Part shown: positions 19,003 through 27,278 of the stretch, one piece after another
Position numbering within the stretch: position 1 is the first letter of the stretch
How the letters are laid out: the number at the start of each line of letters is the position of its first letter
Assembly: GCF_019711595.1 (NCBI RefSeq)
Contig: NZ_JAIGNR010000001.1
Coordinates: forward strand, 558,001 to 622,000
Length of the DNA: 64,000 nt
Reading direction: 5' to 3'
Source: Qipengyuania sphaerica
Lineage (GTDB): Bacteria; Pseudomonadota; Alphaproteobacteria; Sphingomonadales; Sphingomonadaceae
Made by a program: the position numbers and the translations under genes
Notes under the pieces: generated by a model
Told to the model about the DNA's origin: nothing
Seen by the model: only the letters and a program-made list of their open reading frames with translations
Database searches by the model: none

Positions 19003-20880
19003 CTAGTTAGGCGCGTAGTCCATCCGTTCGGCCCAGGGCTTCAGGATCGGCAGGACCGGTTCGAGGTGGCCCTCATACCGGCGCCAGCGCTCGCTGGCGT
19101 GGGTGTAAAGGCCTTCCCCGATCTGCGCGTAGCTGGCGGTGCGGACACGACCGCGGTTTTTTGCGGTTTCGGTGTGGTCGACCATCCTGTCGTTCCACTC
19201 GAGGTCGAGCCACTCGACCAGCGGCTCCAGTTCTGCCCGCGGGTCCTGGACCAGCCGCTCGTAACGAACTGCACGCCAGTCGACATCGAACAGATCGAGC
19301 GCGCGATGCCACGCCTGCCAGACTGCGTCGTAGGTCTTTGCAGCCTCTTCAAGATCGGTGAAACTGCGCATGGCAATATTGCCGCGGAAATTCGCCATGA
19401 AACAGCTGAGCACCACGTCATAGGGATGGCGCTCGGCGAGGATGAAGCGTGCTTGCGGAAAAAGCCGCTTGATCAGCGGCACACGCTGCATGTTGAGCGG
19501 GTGCTTGTCGACCAGCCAGCGGCTGTCGTCATAGCCCTCTGCACGGGCGAGCTCGAAATAGGTCGAGCGCAGTTCCGCGATGCGGTCTGCGTCCATCTTG
19601 GCCAAATCCTCGCCCCGGGTGAGCGATCGTATCCGCGCGACCATCGGACGTTCCTCGAGCACGCTGAGCTCGTCCAGCCCCATCAGCATGGTATCTAGCA
19701 GCGTGGTGCCAGAGCGCGGGAAACCGACCAGGAAGATCGGATCGCGCATGGCGTCGGATGGTACGTCAGGCTCGGACCAGCTTTCGCGCCATTGCTTGGT
19801 CCAAAGCTCCAGATCGGCTTTCACCTGCTCGCGGTAGCTGGGGCCGGACAGCGGGCGCGCGACATTCTGCGCGGCGGCATTCATTTTCTCGAATGCCGCA
19901 AAAGCCTTGTCGGTGTTACCAAGCCGGTCGGCAATCCCGCCGACAAGGTGCCAGCGGTGGTTCGGCAGCACGTAGTCCGGGATCATGTCGGCCAGTTCTG
20001 CTGCCTTCTCGAAGTCGCCTGCTCGGCGCGCTTCCCAGGCGAAGAGATAAGTCGCTTCGGGCGGGGCCTGGTCGTTGTCGTAGCGCGCGACGAATTCGGC
20101 CAGCTCGTCCAACCGGTTCAGCTTTTCCAGGATCATGCCGTATTCGACATGTGCCTCGCCGAAATCATCCGACAATTCGATTGCTCGGCGCAATATCGGC
20201 AGCGCACCTTCGAGATCGTCTGCATGGGTCAGCGCCATGCCCAGTTCGGTCAGCACGCGGCCGTCGTCCGGTGCAATGGAGCGCGCATCCTGCAGCACCT
20301 TGACGCGCGGGGTCGCGCGATCGGCGATCCGGAGGCAGTCGCCAAGATTGAGATAGATGTTCACGTCTGCCGGGGCGAGCGTGATGGCGCGTTCGAACAG
20401 GGCGATCGCCTCGTCGAAGCGTTCTTGGCCGGTGCGGATATTGGCAAGGTTGTTGAGGCTGGCGAGGTCGGCAGCATCACCATCGATTGCGCGCTGGTAG
20501 GCAAGAGCGGCCTTTGCCTCGTCGCCCCGCTGCTGGTGCACATATCCCTCGATACGCGCCAGCGCGGGATCGGCCTGTCCTGCCGAAATCTCAAGCGCGC
20601 CGTCGAAGTCGCCTATTTCCACCAGCGCCGCTGCGAGATTGTTGCGGCTCGGACGGTCTTCGGGATTGAGCACGATCAGTTCGCGCAGCATCGGGATAGC
20701 CTTGTCCGGCTGTCCCATGCGCAGGGCGGCGAGGCTGCCGAGAGCAAGGAAAGGCGCGCGATCGCCATCACCTTCGAGCGCCGTTTCGGCAGCGGCCAGC
20801 GCGGCGGGCAGATTGCCCGAACGCATTGCCTGCATGGCGGCCATGAGCTGGGGAGGAGGAGGAGGCGCAGAGGCGGACAT
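19003..20880 (-). CDS. TPR-repeat protein with C-terminal sulfotransferase domain
   Basis: The protein is 625 residues from ATG 20880 (a TTG two codons upstream is less likely). Residues 10-340 are tandem TPR helices (e.g. SLNNLANIRTGQERFDEAIALFERAITLAP). Residues 380-620 are a PAPS-dependent sulfotransferase of the Sulfotransfer_3 kind. They include the 5'-phosphosulfate loop FPRSGTT (387-393), LEERP (Glu409/Glu410, placed like the catalytic EE of animal tyrosylprotein sulfotransferases), DKHPLN (Lys459) and the 3'-phosphate motif RHPYDVVLSCF (Arg484, Ser492). It is predicted cytoplasmic. TPRs suggest a protein substrate or scaffold. It starts 2 nt after the stop of the TPR/oxygenase gene, so the two are co-translated. 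Substrate unknown. Confidence 0.9.
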   Translation of the reverse strand: MSASAPPPPPQLMAAMQAMRSGNLPAALAAAETALEGDGDRAPFLALGSLAALRMGQPDKAIPMLRELIVLNPEDRPSRNNLAAALVEIGDFDGALEISAGQADPALARIEGYVHQQRGDEAKAALAYQRAIDGDAADLASLNNLANIRTGQERFDEAIALFERAITLAPADVNIYLNLGDCLRIADRATPRVKVLQDARSIAPDDGRVLTELGMALTHADDLEGALPILRRAIELSDDFGEAHVEYGMILEKLNRLDELAEFVARYDNDQAPPEATYLFAWEARRAGDFEKAAELADMIPDYVLPNHRWHLVGGIADRLGNTDKAFAAFEKMNAAAQNVARPLSGPSYREQVKADLELWTKQWRESWSEPDVPSDAMRDPIFLVGFPRSGTTLLDTMLMGLDELSVLEERPMVARIRSLTRGEDLAKMDADRIAELRSTYFELARAEGYDDSRWLVDKHPLNMQRVPLIKRLFPQARFILAERHPYDVVLSCFMANFRGNIAMRSFTDLEEAAKTYDAVWQAWHRALDLFDVDWRAVRYERLVQDPRAELEPLVEWLDLEWNDRMVDHTETAKNRGRVRTASYAQIGEGLYTHASERWRRYEGHLEPVLPILKPWAERMDYAPN

Positions 20881-20882
20881 GG

Positions 20883-22412
20883 TCAAGTAAGCTCGTTATC
20901 CTGGAGGGGGCGGGCGATGTCGAATGCGACCGTGAGGCGCTCGCCGGACGGGAAGCGGCGGGTACCATGCCACATGGTCGATGGAAAGAGTACGAGGCGC
21001 GCTGTCCGCGGCTCTATCAGACGCACGGGAGCGAGGTCCGGCACGACGTCACGGCATTCGCCGAGCGACAGCCAACCGGGATGATCTTCCCCGGTACCAT
21101 CGCCAAGGCTGTCGGGCAGCGAAACGTATAGTGCCGAGCTGAACCAGCCCTTCGAATGGACATGGTCCGAGTGGAATCCGCCATCCGTCAATCGCACCGA
21201 CCACGAGCCCGAGAACAGGGCAGGCGAGCGATCCTTGAGCAGCGTAGGATGCCCTTCACGATGGTCAGGCAGGTTCGCGATATGCTTGCGGACCGTACGC
21301 TGGAGCAACTTGCGCAGTTGTATGATCGGTTCGTCGAGGCGGAGCAGGAGATGGCCGTCGGTCTGGGTTCCTCCCCGTACGGACTGGCCCAGTGGCTGGC
21401 TCTTGGCGAAATGCATCGCGCGCAGGTGATCTGCAAGGCCGGGTATCTTCGCGAAGTCGGAAGAGAGATCGTAGACCCCGACAAGTTCCTCGTCGCCTTC
21501 GAGCCATGACCAGCGCTCGTCGCCGGTTAGCCTCCACGCAAGCGAGAGGTAGGGCCAGAGATGATGCTCGCGGTCGCGCGAAATCAGCGGTTCGAGAAAC
21601 CGCGCCGTATCCTCGGGGCGGCCGGCGCGAAGAAGGTAGCGGGCGTGATAGGAAGCGTCCGCAATGCGCGAGGTCGTATCGCAGCGGGCAAATATCTCGC
21701 CCGCAGTCTCAAGCTCGCCGAGCTCGGATGCGATATGGGCGGAAAAAATCCGGAAAGCAGGGTTCGCAAATCCGCGCTTCCCGGCATTCTCGCCGAGTCT
21801 TTGCGCGGCTTGCGGGTCCAATGTCTCAAGCGCCGTATTGATTGCCAGGAGGTGCAGCTCCTCAACCGCGGGATGGCTGGCGATGGCGCCTTCGATCGTC
21901 GCAAGCGGGTCCAGGCCGAGCTGGCCGCGCAGATGCGCCGCATCGCGGTGGCCGTCGGTCCACAGGGGGTTGGCGGCGAGAACCTGCTCGAGGAATTGCA
22001 GCGCATCCTGCGGCGATCGTTCGTGCAGGCGGGCAGCGGCAATTCCGCGGATGACATCGCCGTTCGATGGCGCAAGGCGGCCAGCGGCCTCAAACAACTC
22101 GAGCGCGGGTTTGCCCGCTTCGAGAGCCGTGCGTGCGTTGGAATGGGCGATCAGCGGGTCGTTGGGTGCCAATTGGCTTGCGCGCGTGAAAGATCGATAG
22201 GCGAGGTCGCTCTCGCCCAGGCTGCGCGCAGCCAGGCCCAGCATTTGCTGGAACCGGACATCGCCGGGGTGTTTCGTGGCCAGCCTTTGCGCGGCGGGGA
22301 GCAATATGTCGGCGTGGCCCGCCTTGAGGACCGACAGCCCGGCAACGAAGGCGGTCTGCGCATCGCTTTTGACCAGCGATTTAACCGTGCTGCGGGCTTG
22401 TGCGCGTTTCAT
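20883..22412 (-). CDS. TPR-repeat protein with C-terminal 2-oxoglutarate/Fe(II) oxygenase domain
   Basis: The protein is 509 residues from ATG 22412 (the frame is open to a TTG at 22436). The first 300 residues are TPR-like helical repeats. The last 200 form a double-stranded beta-helix oxygenase of the putative 2OG-Fe(II) type (Pfam 2OG-FeII_Oxy_5 style). It contains GGFHSDHVHSKGW (likely iron ligands His414 and Asp416, with His417/His419 nearby), RLVLFPSTMWHGT (distal ligand His482) and GERLTVAFD (Arg492, 2-oxoglutarate carboxylate). The full facial triad appears present, so it should hydroxylate something. There is no signal peptide. It lies between the TBDR2 gene and the sulfotransferase gene, which strongly suggests a joint pathway. 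Confidence 0.88.
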   Translation of the reverse strand: MKRAQARSTVKSLVKSDAQTAFVAGLSVLKAGHADILLPAAQRLATKHPGDVRFQQMLGLAARSLGESDLAYRSFTRASQLAPNDPLIAHSNARTALEAGKPALELFEAAGRLAPSNGDVIRGIAAARLHERSPQDALQFLEQVLAANPLWTDGHRDAAHLRGQLGLDPLATIEGAIASHPAVEELHLLAINTALETLDPQAAQRLGENAGKRGFANPAFRIFSAHIASELGELETAGEIFARCDTTSRIADASYHARYLLRAGRPEDTARFLEPLISRDREHHLWPYLSLAWRLTGDERWSWLEGDEELVGVYDLSSDFAKIPGLADHLRAMHFAKSQPLGQSVRGGTQTDGHLLLRLDEPIIQLRKLLQRTVRKHIANLPDHREGHPTLLKDRSPALFSGSWSVRLTDGGFHSDHVHSKGWFSSALYVSLPDSLGDGTGEDHPGWLSLGECRDVVPDLAPVRLIEPRTARLVLFPSTMWHGTRRFPSGERLTVAFDIARPLQDNELT

Positions 22413-22455
22413 CGTGTCTCGTCGTAAGGCCCGCAAGAATGAGGCACAAAAGAAA

Positions 22456-22479
22456 ATGGCGGACCCGAGGGCCCGCCAT
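22456..22479 (-). terminator. Terminator-like hairpin between TBDR2 and the TPR enzymes
   Basis: The arms 22469-22479 and 22456-22466 pair with one mismatch (ATGGCGG with CCGCCAT plus three G-C pairs, 2-nt nominal loop). On the minus strand they are followed by TTTTCTTTTG. It lies 24 nt after the TBDR2 stop and 44 nt before the next start, so it probably gives strong receptor expression with reduced read-through into the two enzyme genes. Confidence 0.6.
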
Positions 22480-22502
22480 CTCCTTACTAGTAGGAATGAA
22501 GC

Positions 22503-25500
22503 TTAGAATTCAAGCGTCACGCCTGCGTAGATGTAACGACCAAGCGCGTCGTAGGTTGCCGCGTACGTGTTACCGTTACACGGACCCGACGGGCAGGACT
22601 GCGAACCAACCAGCGGCGGCTCCTTGTCGAAGATGTTGTTGGCACCCAGACGGAAAGCGTAGTTGTCGCCGATCTCGTAGGTGAGTGCGAGATCGAAGTA
22701 GTTGACGGCGTCGAAACCGGCATTGCCCGGGCGAGCCGGAGGATTGCCAGGGAACGGGCCGCCAGCGACACCATCCTCGTTATCGACGGCACCGTAGTAA
22801 CGCCAGCGAACCGAAGTGCCGAAGCCGTTGGCGAAGTCGAAGCCCACACGAGCCTGGTGACGCCATTCGGGATTCGGACCCCAGCTCAGGATACCGGCCG
22901 AGCAGGTGTTACCGAACAGGCCGGCACAGTCATACTCAGGTGCGGCGTCGAAGCCCGGATCGAGCGTCAGCGACATCAGGTAGGTGCCGACGAAGCTCAG
23001 GCTCAGACGACCTGCGTCGCCAATCTGGCTCGAGTAACCGGCCTGGACGTCGACACCTTCGGTGCCGATGCCACCCACGTTGTACTGGATGTCTTCGACA
23101 TAACCGAGGTTCGAACGCCAGATCGAACCCGAACCGTCACGGTTGATGAGACCGCAGAAGAACGGATCAGCGGTTCTGGTGCAGGTGCCAAGGATAGTGT
23201 CCTGACCGTAGCCCTGGATTGCGTCCTCGAGGTCGATCTTGAACCAGTCGACGCTGGCGCTGAAGCCCGGCAGGAACGTCGGGGTCAGAACCACACCGGC
23301 AGTATAGGTGTCGGCGATTTCCGGAGTAAGATCCGGGTTGCCACCGATCAGGCCGTTATACTGCTCTGCGGGGTTCGAGCCGACGATCTGGCCGACGCTG
23401 AGACCCTGTGCAAGACAGCCGGTGTCGGCTGCCGTGATCACGAAGTCTGCGCACGGATCGGTCGAGCCGTTCAGAGCGACACGGATCGGAGCGAAGAGGT
23501 CCTGCACCGTGGGTGCGCGGACTGCACGGTTGTAACCGCCGCGGATGGTGAAATCCGGGGTCGGCGACAGTTCGCCTTCGATCTTGTAGGTGTCGGTCGT
23601 CGCACCGGTCGAATAGTCGGAGTAACGATAACCAGCCGTGATGGTGAAATCGTCGAGCCAGCTATCCTGGACGAGCGGGAGACGGACTTCGGTGAAGATT
23701 TCCTTCACGTCGAACTTGCCCGAGACGGGGAGCGTAGCCGCACCCTGACCGGAAAGGTCGCCAGCCTGGAACGAAGCGTCCGAGTAGAACTCGAGCGATT
23801 CTTCGCGCCATTCCGCACCGATCACGAGGCCAACGCCTTCCGATGCCCACGGCGTGCGAACGCCGTATTCACCCAGTGCGCCCGACAGGTAAGCCGAAGC
23901 AACCTGGGTCGAGACGATACCGCGCGAGAGACCCGCAGTGACCAGGTAAGCGGTCGATTCTGCGCTCGGCGGGTTGTCGCCCGGCGAGAAGATGTCCCAA
24001 GGAACGCAGCTCGGATCCGTACCGTCGAGCGTCGAGCGGCAGACGGGGGTTCCGTCGGGGCCGGTGACGACGTCGAGAGCGCGGGTCAGCTTCACGATCG
24101 ACAGGTCGTTCGTGTAGGTCTGCGAGAAGTTCGTACGACCGTACTGGTAGTACGCATCATACGACCATGCCGGGCTGAGATCGCCACGCAGGCCGAACAC
24201 CGCACGGTAGGAAACGTGCTGGAGGTCGTCACGACGCGGGCCACCTTCGACGTTACGACGCAGCAGCTGGAGGAAGCCACGGTTGTAGGTCGCGCCAGTG
24301 GTCGGATCGATGAAGTTGAACGGCGTTGCGCCCGGGGTGTTGCCCACCACCGAGAATGCGTCGTTCGGATCCGCGCTGACGAGCAGGTTTTCGGTATCGC
24401 AAAGCGCTGCGAACTGATCTGCGCCCAGAAGCGGGTTGTCGCAGTTGATCGACAGCGTGTTACCGAAGTCACCCGACGGGGCGATCTGGGCAACGGTGCG
24501 GTCGTCCATGAACATGAACTCGGCATACGGGTGCAGCGCAGGGCTGATTTCGTAATCCGTGAACACGCCAGCGGTGTAACGTTCGTCAGGACGCTGGTAG
24601 TAGTTGAACGGACCGAAGTTGAAGCGCTGGAACGCGGCCAGCGAACGACCCGGGCCGAAACCTGCCAGAGTGGAGGTGAAATCATCGATACCGTCGGGTT
24701 CGCCGTCCGGGCCGGTGAAATCAGGAACCGTGTCGTAATAGATCGCGGTACCGGTCGGCGAGGTGAGCGAGCCACCGCACGAGTAAGGCGTTGCGCTACC
24801 TGCGGTGTTTGCCGAAAGTGCACAGGCCGAATAGTCGCGCGAAGCCTGAGTGACCGCCTTGATGTTACGGTAACCAATGTAGGCAGTGGCGCGGCCACGA
24901 CCGTCATCGAAGCTCGTGCCGAAAGCCAGCGTGGCATCGAAAGTGCCGCCGTTGGTCGAGGTGCCGCTCGGATAAGCGAAGCCGCGGCCTTCGAGAGCTG
25001 CGATGTAAGCATCGCGATTACGCTGGTTGTGGTTGTAGACCGAATACTGGGCGTCGAGCTTGAAGCCTTCGAAGTCCGTATCCATCACGAAGTTGACAAC
25101 ACCGGCAACGGCGTCTGCACCGTACACCGACGAAGCACCGCCGGTAAGGACGTCGACGCGCTCGACCATGACGGCCGGGATCACGTTGATGTCGGGAGCA
25201 GCCGTGGTCGGGTCACCCGGCATCAGGCGACGGCCGTTGATCAGGACCAGCGTACGCTCGGTTCCGATACCGCGGAGGTTGATGGTTGCAGCACCGGTCG
25301 CGCCGTTCGCGAGCTGGCCCGACTCCGAAGCGAAGACCTGCGGCAGCGAGTTGACGAGGTCTTCGACGCGGGTCGTACCCGTGATGGCGAATTCTTCGTT
25401 GCTGACCACGGTAACCGGGCTGGCCGAATCCAGGTTCGGCTGCTTGATGCGCGAGCCGGTAACAATGATCGGCTGGGCGGAAGTGCCCAGTTCGTCACCA

Positions 25501-25631
25501 TCGACCCCCTCGGCCGGCTGAATACCAGGATCAGCCTCCTCGTCGATCTGTGCGAACGCCGGAGCAGCCATCAGCGCAAGGCCGATGACGGTCGGTGCAG
25601 CACTGACCTTCAGAATGGTAGATTTCTTCAT
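22503..25631 (-). CDS. TonB-dependent outer-membrane receptor (TBDR2)
   Basis: This 1042-residue protein has a signal peptide (MKKSTILKV to AAPAFAQ, residues 1-28) and an acidic spacer. The plug domain begins IIVTGSRIKQPNLDSASPVTVV (about residue 54) and includes RTLVLINGRRLMPGD and SSVYGADAVAGVVNFV. A long barrel ends in TLEF with terminal Phe. Barrel loops carry several cysteines (DCAGLFGNTCSAG, DPCADFVITAADTGC, SCPSGPCNG) that may form surface disulfides. It is likely an importer energised by TonB. The ligand is unknown, but the two downstream TPR enzymes suggest either a sulfated or hydroxylated ligand or modification of the receptor itself; that is inference. ATG 25631 has AGGGGA 10 nt upstream. 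Confidence 0.95.
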   Translation of the reverse strand: MKKSTILKVSAAPTVIGLALMAAPAFAQIDEEADPGIQPAEGVDGDELGTSAQPIIVTGSRIKQPNLDSASPVTVVSNEEFAITGTTRVEDLVNSLPQVFASESGQLANGATGAATINLRGIGTERTLVLINGRRLMPGDPTTAAPDINVIPAVMVERVDVLTGGASSVYGADAVAGVVNFVMDTDFEGFKLDAQYSVYNHNQRNRDAYIAALEGRGFAYPSGTSTNGGTFDATLAFGTSFDDGRGRATAYIGYRNIKAVTQASRDYSACALSANTAGSATPYSCGGSLTSPTGTAIYYDTVPDFTGPDGEPDGIDDFTSTLAGFGPGRSLAAFQRFNFGPFNYYQRPDERYTAGVFTDYEISPALHPYAEFMFMDDRTVAQIAPSGDFGNTLSINCDNPLLGADQFAALCDTENLLVSADPNDAFSVVGNTPGATPFNFIDPTTGATYNRGFLQLLRRNVEGGPRRDDLQHVSYRAVFGLRGDLSPAWSYDAYYQYGRTNFSQTYTNDLSIVKLTRALDVVTGPDGTPVCRSTLDGTDPSCVPWDIFSPGDNPPSAESTAYLVTAGLSRGIVSTQVASAYLSGALGEYGVRTPWASEGVGLVIGAEWREESLEFYSDASFQAGDLSGQGAATLPVSGKFDVKEIFTEVRLPLVQDSWLDDFTITAGYRYSDYSTGATTDTYKIEGELSPTPDFTIRGGYNRAVRAPTVQDLFAPIRVALNGSTDPCADFVITAADTGCLAQGLSVGQIVGSNPAEQYNGLIGGNPDLTPEIADTYTAGVVLTPTFLPGFSASVDWFKIDLEDAIQGYGQDTILGTCTRTADPFFCGLINRDGSGSIWRSNLGYVEDIQYNVGGIGTEGVDVQAGYSSQIGDAGRLSLSFVGTYLMSLTLDPGFDAAPEYDCAGLFGNTCSAGILSWGPNPEWRHQARVGFDFANGFGTSVRWRYYGAVDNEDGVAGGPFPGNPPARPGNAGFDAVNYFDLALTYEIGDNYAFRLGANNIFDKEPPLVGSQSCPSGPCNGNTYAATYDALGRYIYAGVTLEF

Positions 25632-25640
25632 GAGATATCA

Positions 25641-25670
25641 ATCCCCTATAAAAAATCCGGAAATCCGGAT
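25641..25670 (-). promoter_or_regulatory. TBDR2 leader: attenuator-like hairpin and ribosome-binding element
   Basis: On the minus strand a 6-bp hairpin ATCCGG/CCGGAT (25670-25665 with 25660-25655, loop ATTT) is followed directly by a run of T residues (25655-25651), as in a small intrinsic terminator. Then comes TATAGGGGATTG with the ribosome-binding site AGGGGA (25647-25642). A terminator-shaped element just before a start codon could act as an attenuator, but the stem is short. Confidence 0.4.
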
Positions 25671-25778
25671 CCTTCTCTCTTAAAAAAGCTTCGAACATAC
25701 GCGCAGGGCGCATGGTTACGCAGCTAGTGACTGAGTGCGGCAGCTAGGGTGCCTGCGTAAACGGGAAACTGATCGTTT

Positions 25779-25818
25779 CAACAAATTGACACATTTGTTG
25801 TGGCTTGTTTGCAACAAA
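25779..25818. promoter_or_regulatory. 22-bp inverted repeat with extra half-site, likely operator for TBDR2
   Basis: CAACAAAT (25779-25786), six bases, then ATTTGTTG (25793-25800) form a perfect 8-bp-arm inverted repeat. A third CAACAAA copy follows at 25812-25818. The cluster is about 150-190 bp upstream of the TBDR2 start. Repeated half-sites in one intergenic region are what a dimeric regulator site looks like. The cognate regulator is not identified in the window. Confidence 0.5.
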
Positions 25819-25982
25819 CGGAAATCGGCGGAAAAGCTGGCTCCGGGACTTGTAGGCGCGGACGGCCTGCGAGTCGGAGATGGCCTGATCGCTGCGAGCG
25901 TTAACCAATTGAAAGACAAGCTGCGCCGATGCCGGGGAAAAGCGATCCGGCCTGCGCCAAGGCTCGGGTAATCGCCCTGCAC

Positions 25983-26010
25983 TTGACGTAAACGGAAACC
26001 AGCCATAGTC
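25983..26010 (+). promoter_or_regulatory. Possible promoter of the thiolase gene
   Basis: TTGACG (25983-25988) is followed after 16 nt by ATAGTC (26005-26010). The -35 box is good and the -10 box poor. It lies 33 nt before the thiolase ATG, a plausible distance. Low confidence. Confidence 0.3.
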
Positions 26011-26043
26011 CGGTCGCAAATTGCAACCGAAGAGGATTCCCGC

Positions 26044-27216
26044 ATGCCCGAAGCCTATATCGTCGAAGCCGTCCGCACCGCTGGCGGGCGCAGGGGAGGG
26101 CGGCTTGCAGGTATTCATCCGGTCGATCTTGCTGCGAAGTCGCTCGATGCCGTGATGGAGCGGAGCGGACTCGAGGCCAAGGCTATCGACGATGTGGTGA
26201 TGGGCTGTGTCAGTCAGGGCGGCGAACAGGCGATGCAGGTCGGGCGCAATGCCGTGCTTGCCTCCAAGCATCTCGGCGAAGGCGTGCCGGCCGTCACGAT
26301 CGACCGCCAGTGCGGCTCCAGCCAGCAGGCGATCCAGTTCGCCGCGCAGGCCGTGATGAGCGGGACGCAGGACGTGGTCATCGCCAGCGGTGTCGAAAGC
26401 ATGACCCGCGTGCCGATGGGCTCGACCGCCATGTTCCACATGAAAGAGGGGCTGGGGAACTACAAGTCGCCCGGCCTCGAAGAGAAGTATCCCGGCATCC
26501 AGTGGAGCCAGTTCATGGGCGCCGAGATGATCGTGAAGAAGCACGGCTTCTCCAAGGACGATCTCGACCGCTTCGCGCTGTCGAGCCACGAGAAAGCCAT
26601 CGAAGCGACCAGGTCCGGCGCATTCGAGGCCGAGATCGTGCCGGTCGAGGTGGAAACGCCCGAAGGCACCGAATTGCACACGGTCGACGAGGGTATCCGT
26701 TTCGATGCGACGCTCGATGGCATCGCCGGCGTCAAGCTCCTCAGCCCCGAAGGCACGATCACGGCTGCTTCGAGTAGCCAGATCTGCGACGGGTCGAGCG
26801 CGGTACTGGTGGTGAGCGAAAAGGCGCTCAAGGAATACGGCCTTACGCCGCTCGCGCGCATCCATAACCTCACCGTGACCGCAGGCGATCCGGTGATCAT
26901 GCTCGAAGAACCGCTGTTCGCCACCGACCGTGCATTGGAGCGGGCCGGCATGAAGATCGACGATATCGACCTTTACGAGGTCAACGAGGCATTTGCCCCC
27001 GTGCCACTGGCGTGGCTCAAGCACACTGGTGCGAACCCGGAAAAGCTCAACGTCAACGGCGGCGCGATCGCGCTGGGCCACCCGCTCGGCGCGAGCGGGA
27101 CCAAGCTCATGGCCACGCTGGTCCACGCGCTCAAGGCGCGCGGCAAGAAATACGGCCTCCAGACGATGTGCGAAGGCGGCGGCGTCGCCAACGTGACCAT
27201 CGTTGAATCGCTGTAA
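26044..27216 (+). CDS. Acetyl-CoA C-acyltransferase (thiolase)
   Basis: This 390-residue protein has all thiolase landmarks: nucleophile Cys90 in DRQCGSSQQA, GGAIALGHPLGASGTK (His346) and the C-terminal Cys376 in MCEGGGVANVTI. The MCEGGG variant replaces the common CIGGGQG but keeps the catalytic Cys. It cleaves 3-oxoacyl-CoA with CoA (beta-oxidation), or runs in reverse to condense acetyl-CoA. GAGGA lies upstream of the ATG. The next gene, 62 nt downstream, encodes a 3-hydroxyacyl-CoA dehydrogenase-like SDR; together they would catalyse the last two steps of a beta-oxidation round, so they are probably an operon. Confidence 0.95.
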   Translation: MPEAYIVEAVRTAGGRRGGRLAGIHPVDLAAKSLDAVMERSGLEAKAIDDVVMGCVSQGGEQAMQVGRNAVLASKHLGEGVPAVTIDRQCGSSQQAIQFAAQAVMSGTQDVVIASGVESMTRVPMGSTAMFHMKEGLGNYKSPGLEEKYPGIQWSQFMGAEMIVKKHGFSKDDLDRFALSSHEKAIEATRSGAFEAEIVPVEVETPEGTELHTVDEGIRFDATLDGIAGVKLLSPEGTITAASSSQICDGSSAVLVVSEKALKEYGLTPLARIHNLTVTAGDPVIMLEEPLFATDRALERAGMKIDDIDLYEVNEAFAPVPLAWLKHTGANPEKLNVNGGAIALGHPLGASGTKLMATLVHALKARGKKYGLQTMCEGGGVANVTIVESL

Positions 27217-27278
27217 GCGTATTCACGCTCAACAGCTTCGAGGCACTTTAAATACCCCCATTCGAGAGGAAGTTTGAA

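Larger units (their letters stand above)
25632..26043. other. 412-bp divergent intergenic region (TBDR2 / thiolase)
   Basis: This is the only gap above 300 bp in the window. It is clearly richer in A+T than its surroundings near 25640-25830. It holds the TBDR2 leader (hairpin, T-run, AGGGGA site), a 22-bp perfect inverted repeat at 25779-25800 with a third copy of its half-site at 25812-25818, and a weak promoter-like pair before the thiolase gene. No convincing small gene or RNA gene was seen. Confidence 0.7.

Noticed and set aside
22857..25727. A 956-codon open frame on the plus strand opposite the TBDR2 gene
   Set aside because: It is antisense to a receptor gene with clear signal peptide, plug and C-terminal Phe. 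Its translation is rich in Arg, Asp and Val without any recognisable motif, as expected for the shadow of a GC-rich gene.
25735..25971. A 78-codon plus-strand frame in the 412-bp gap
   Set aside because: It starts with GTG without a ribosome-binding site, crosses the operator-like repeats and has no protein-like features.
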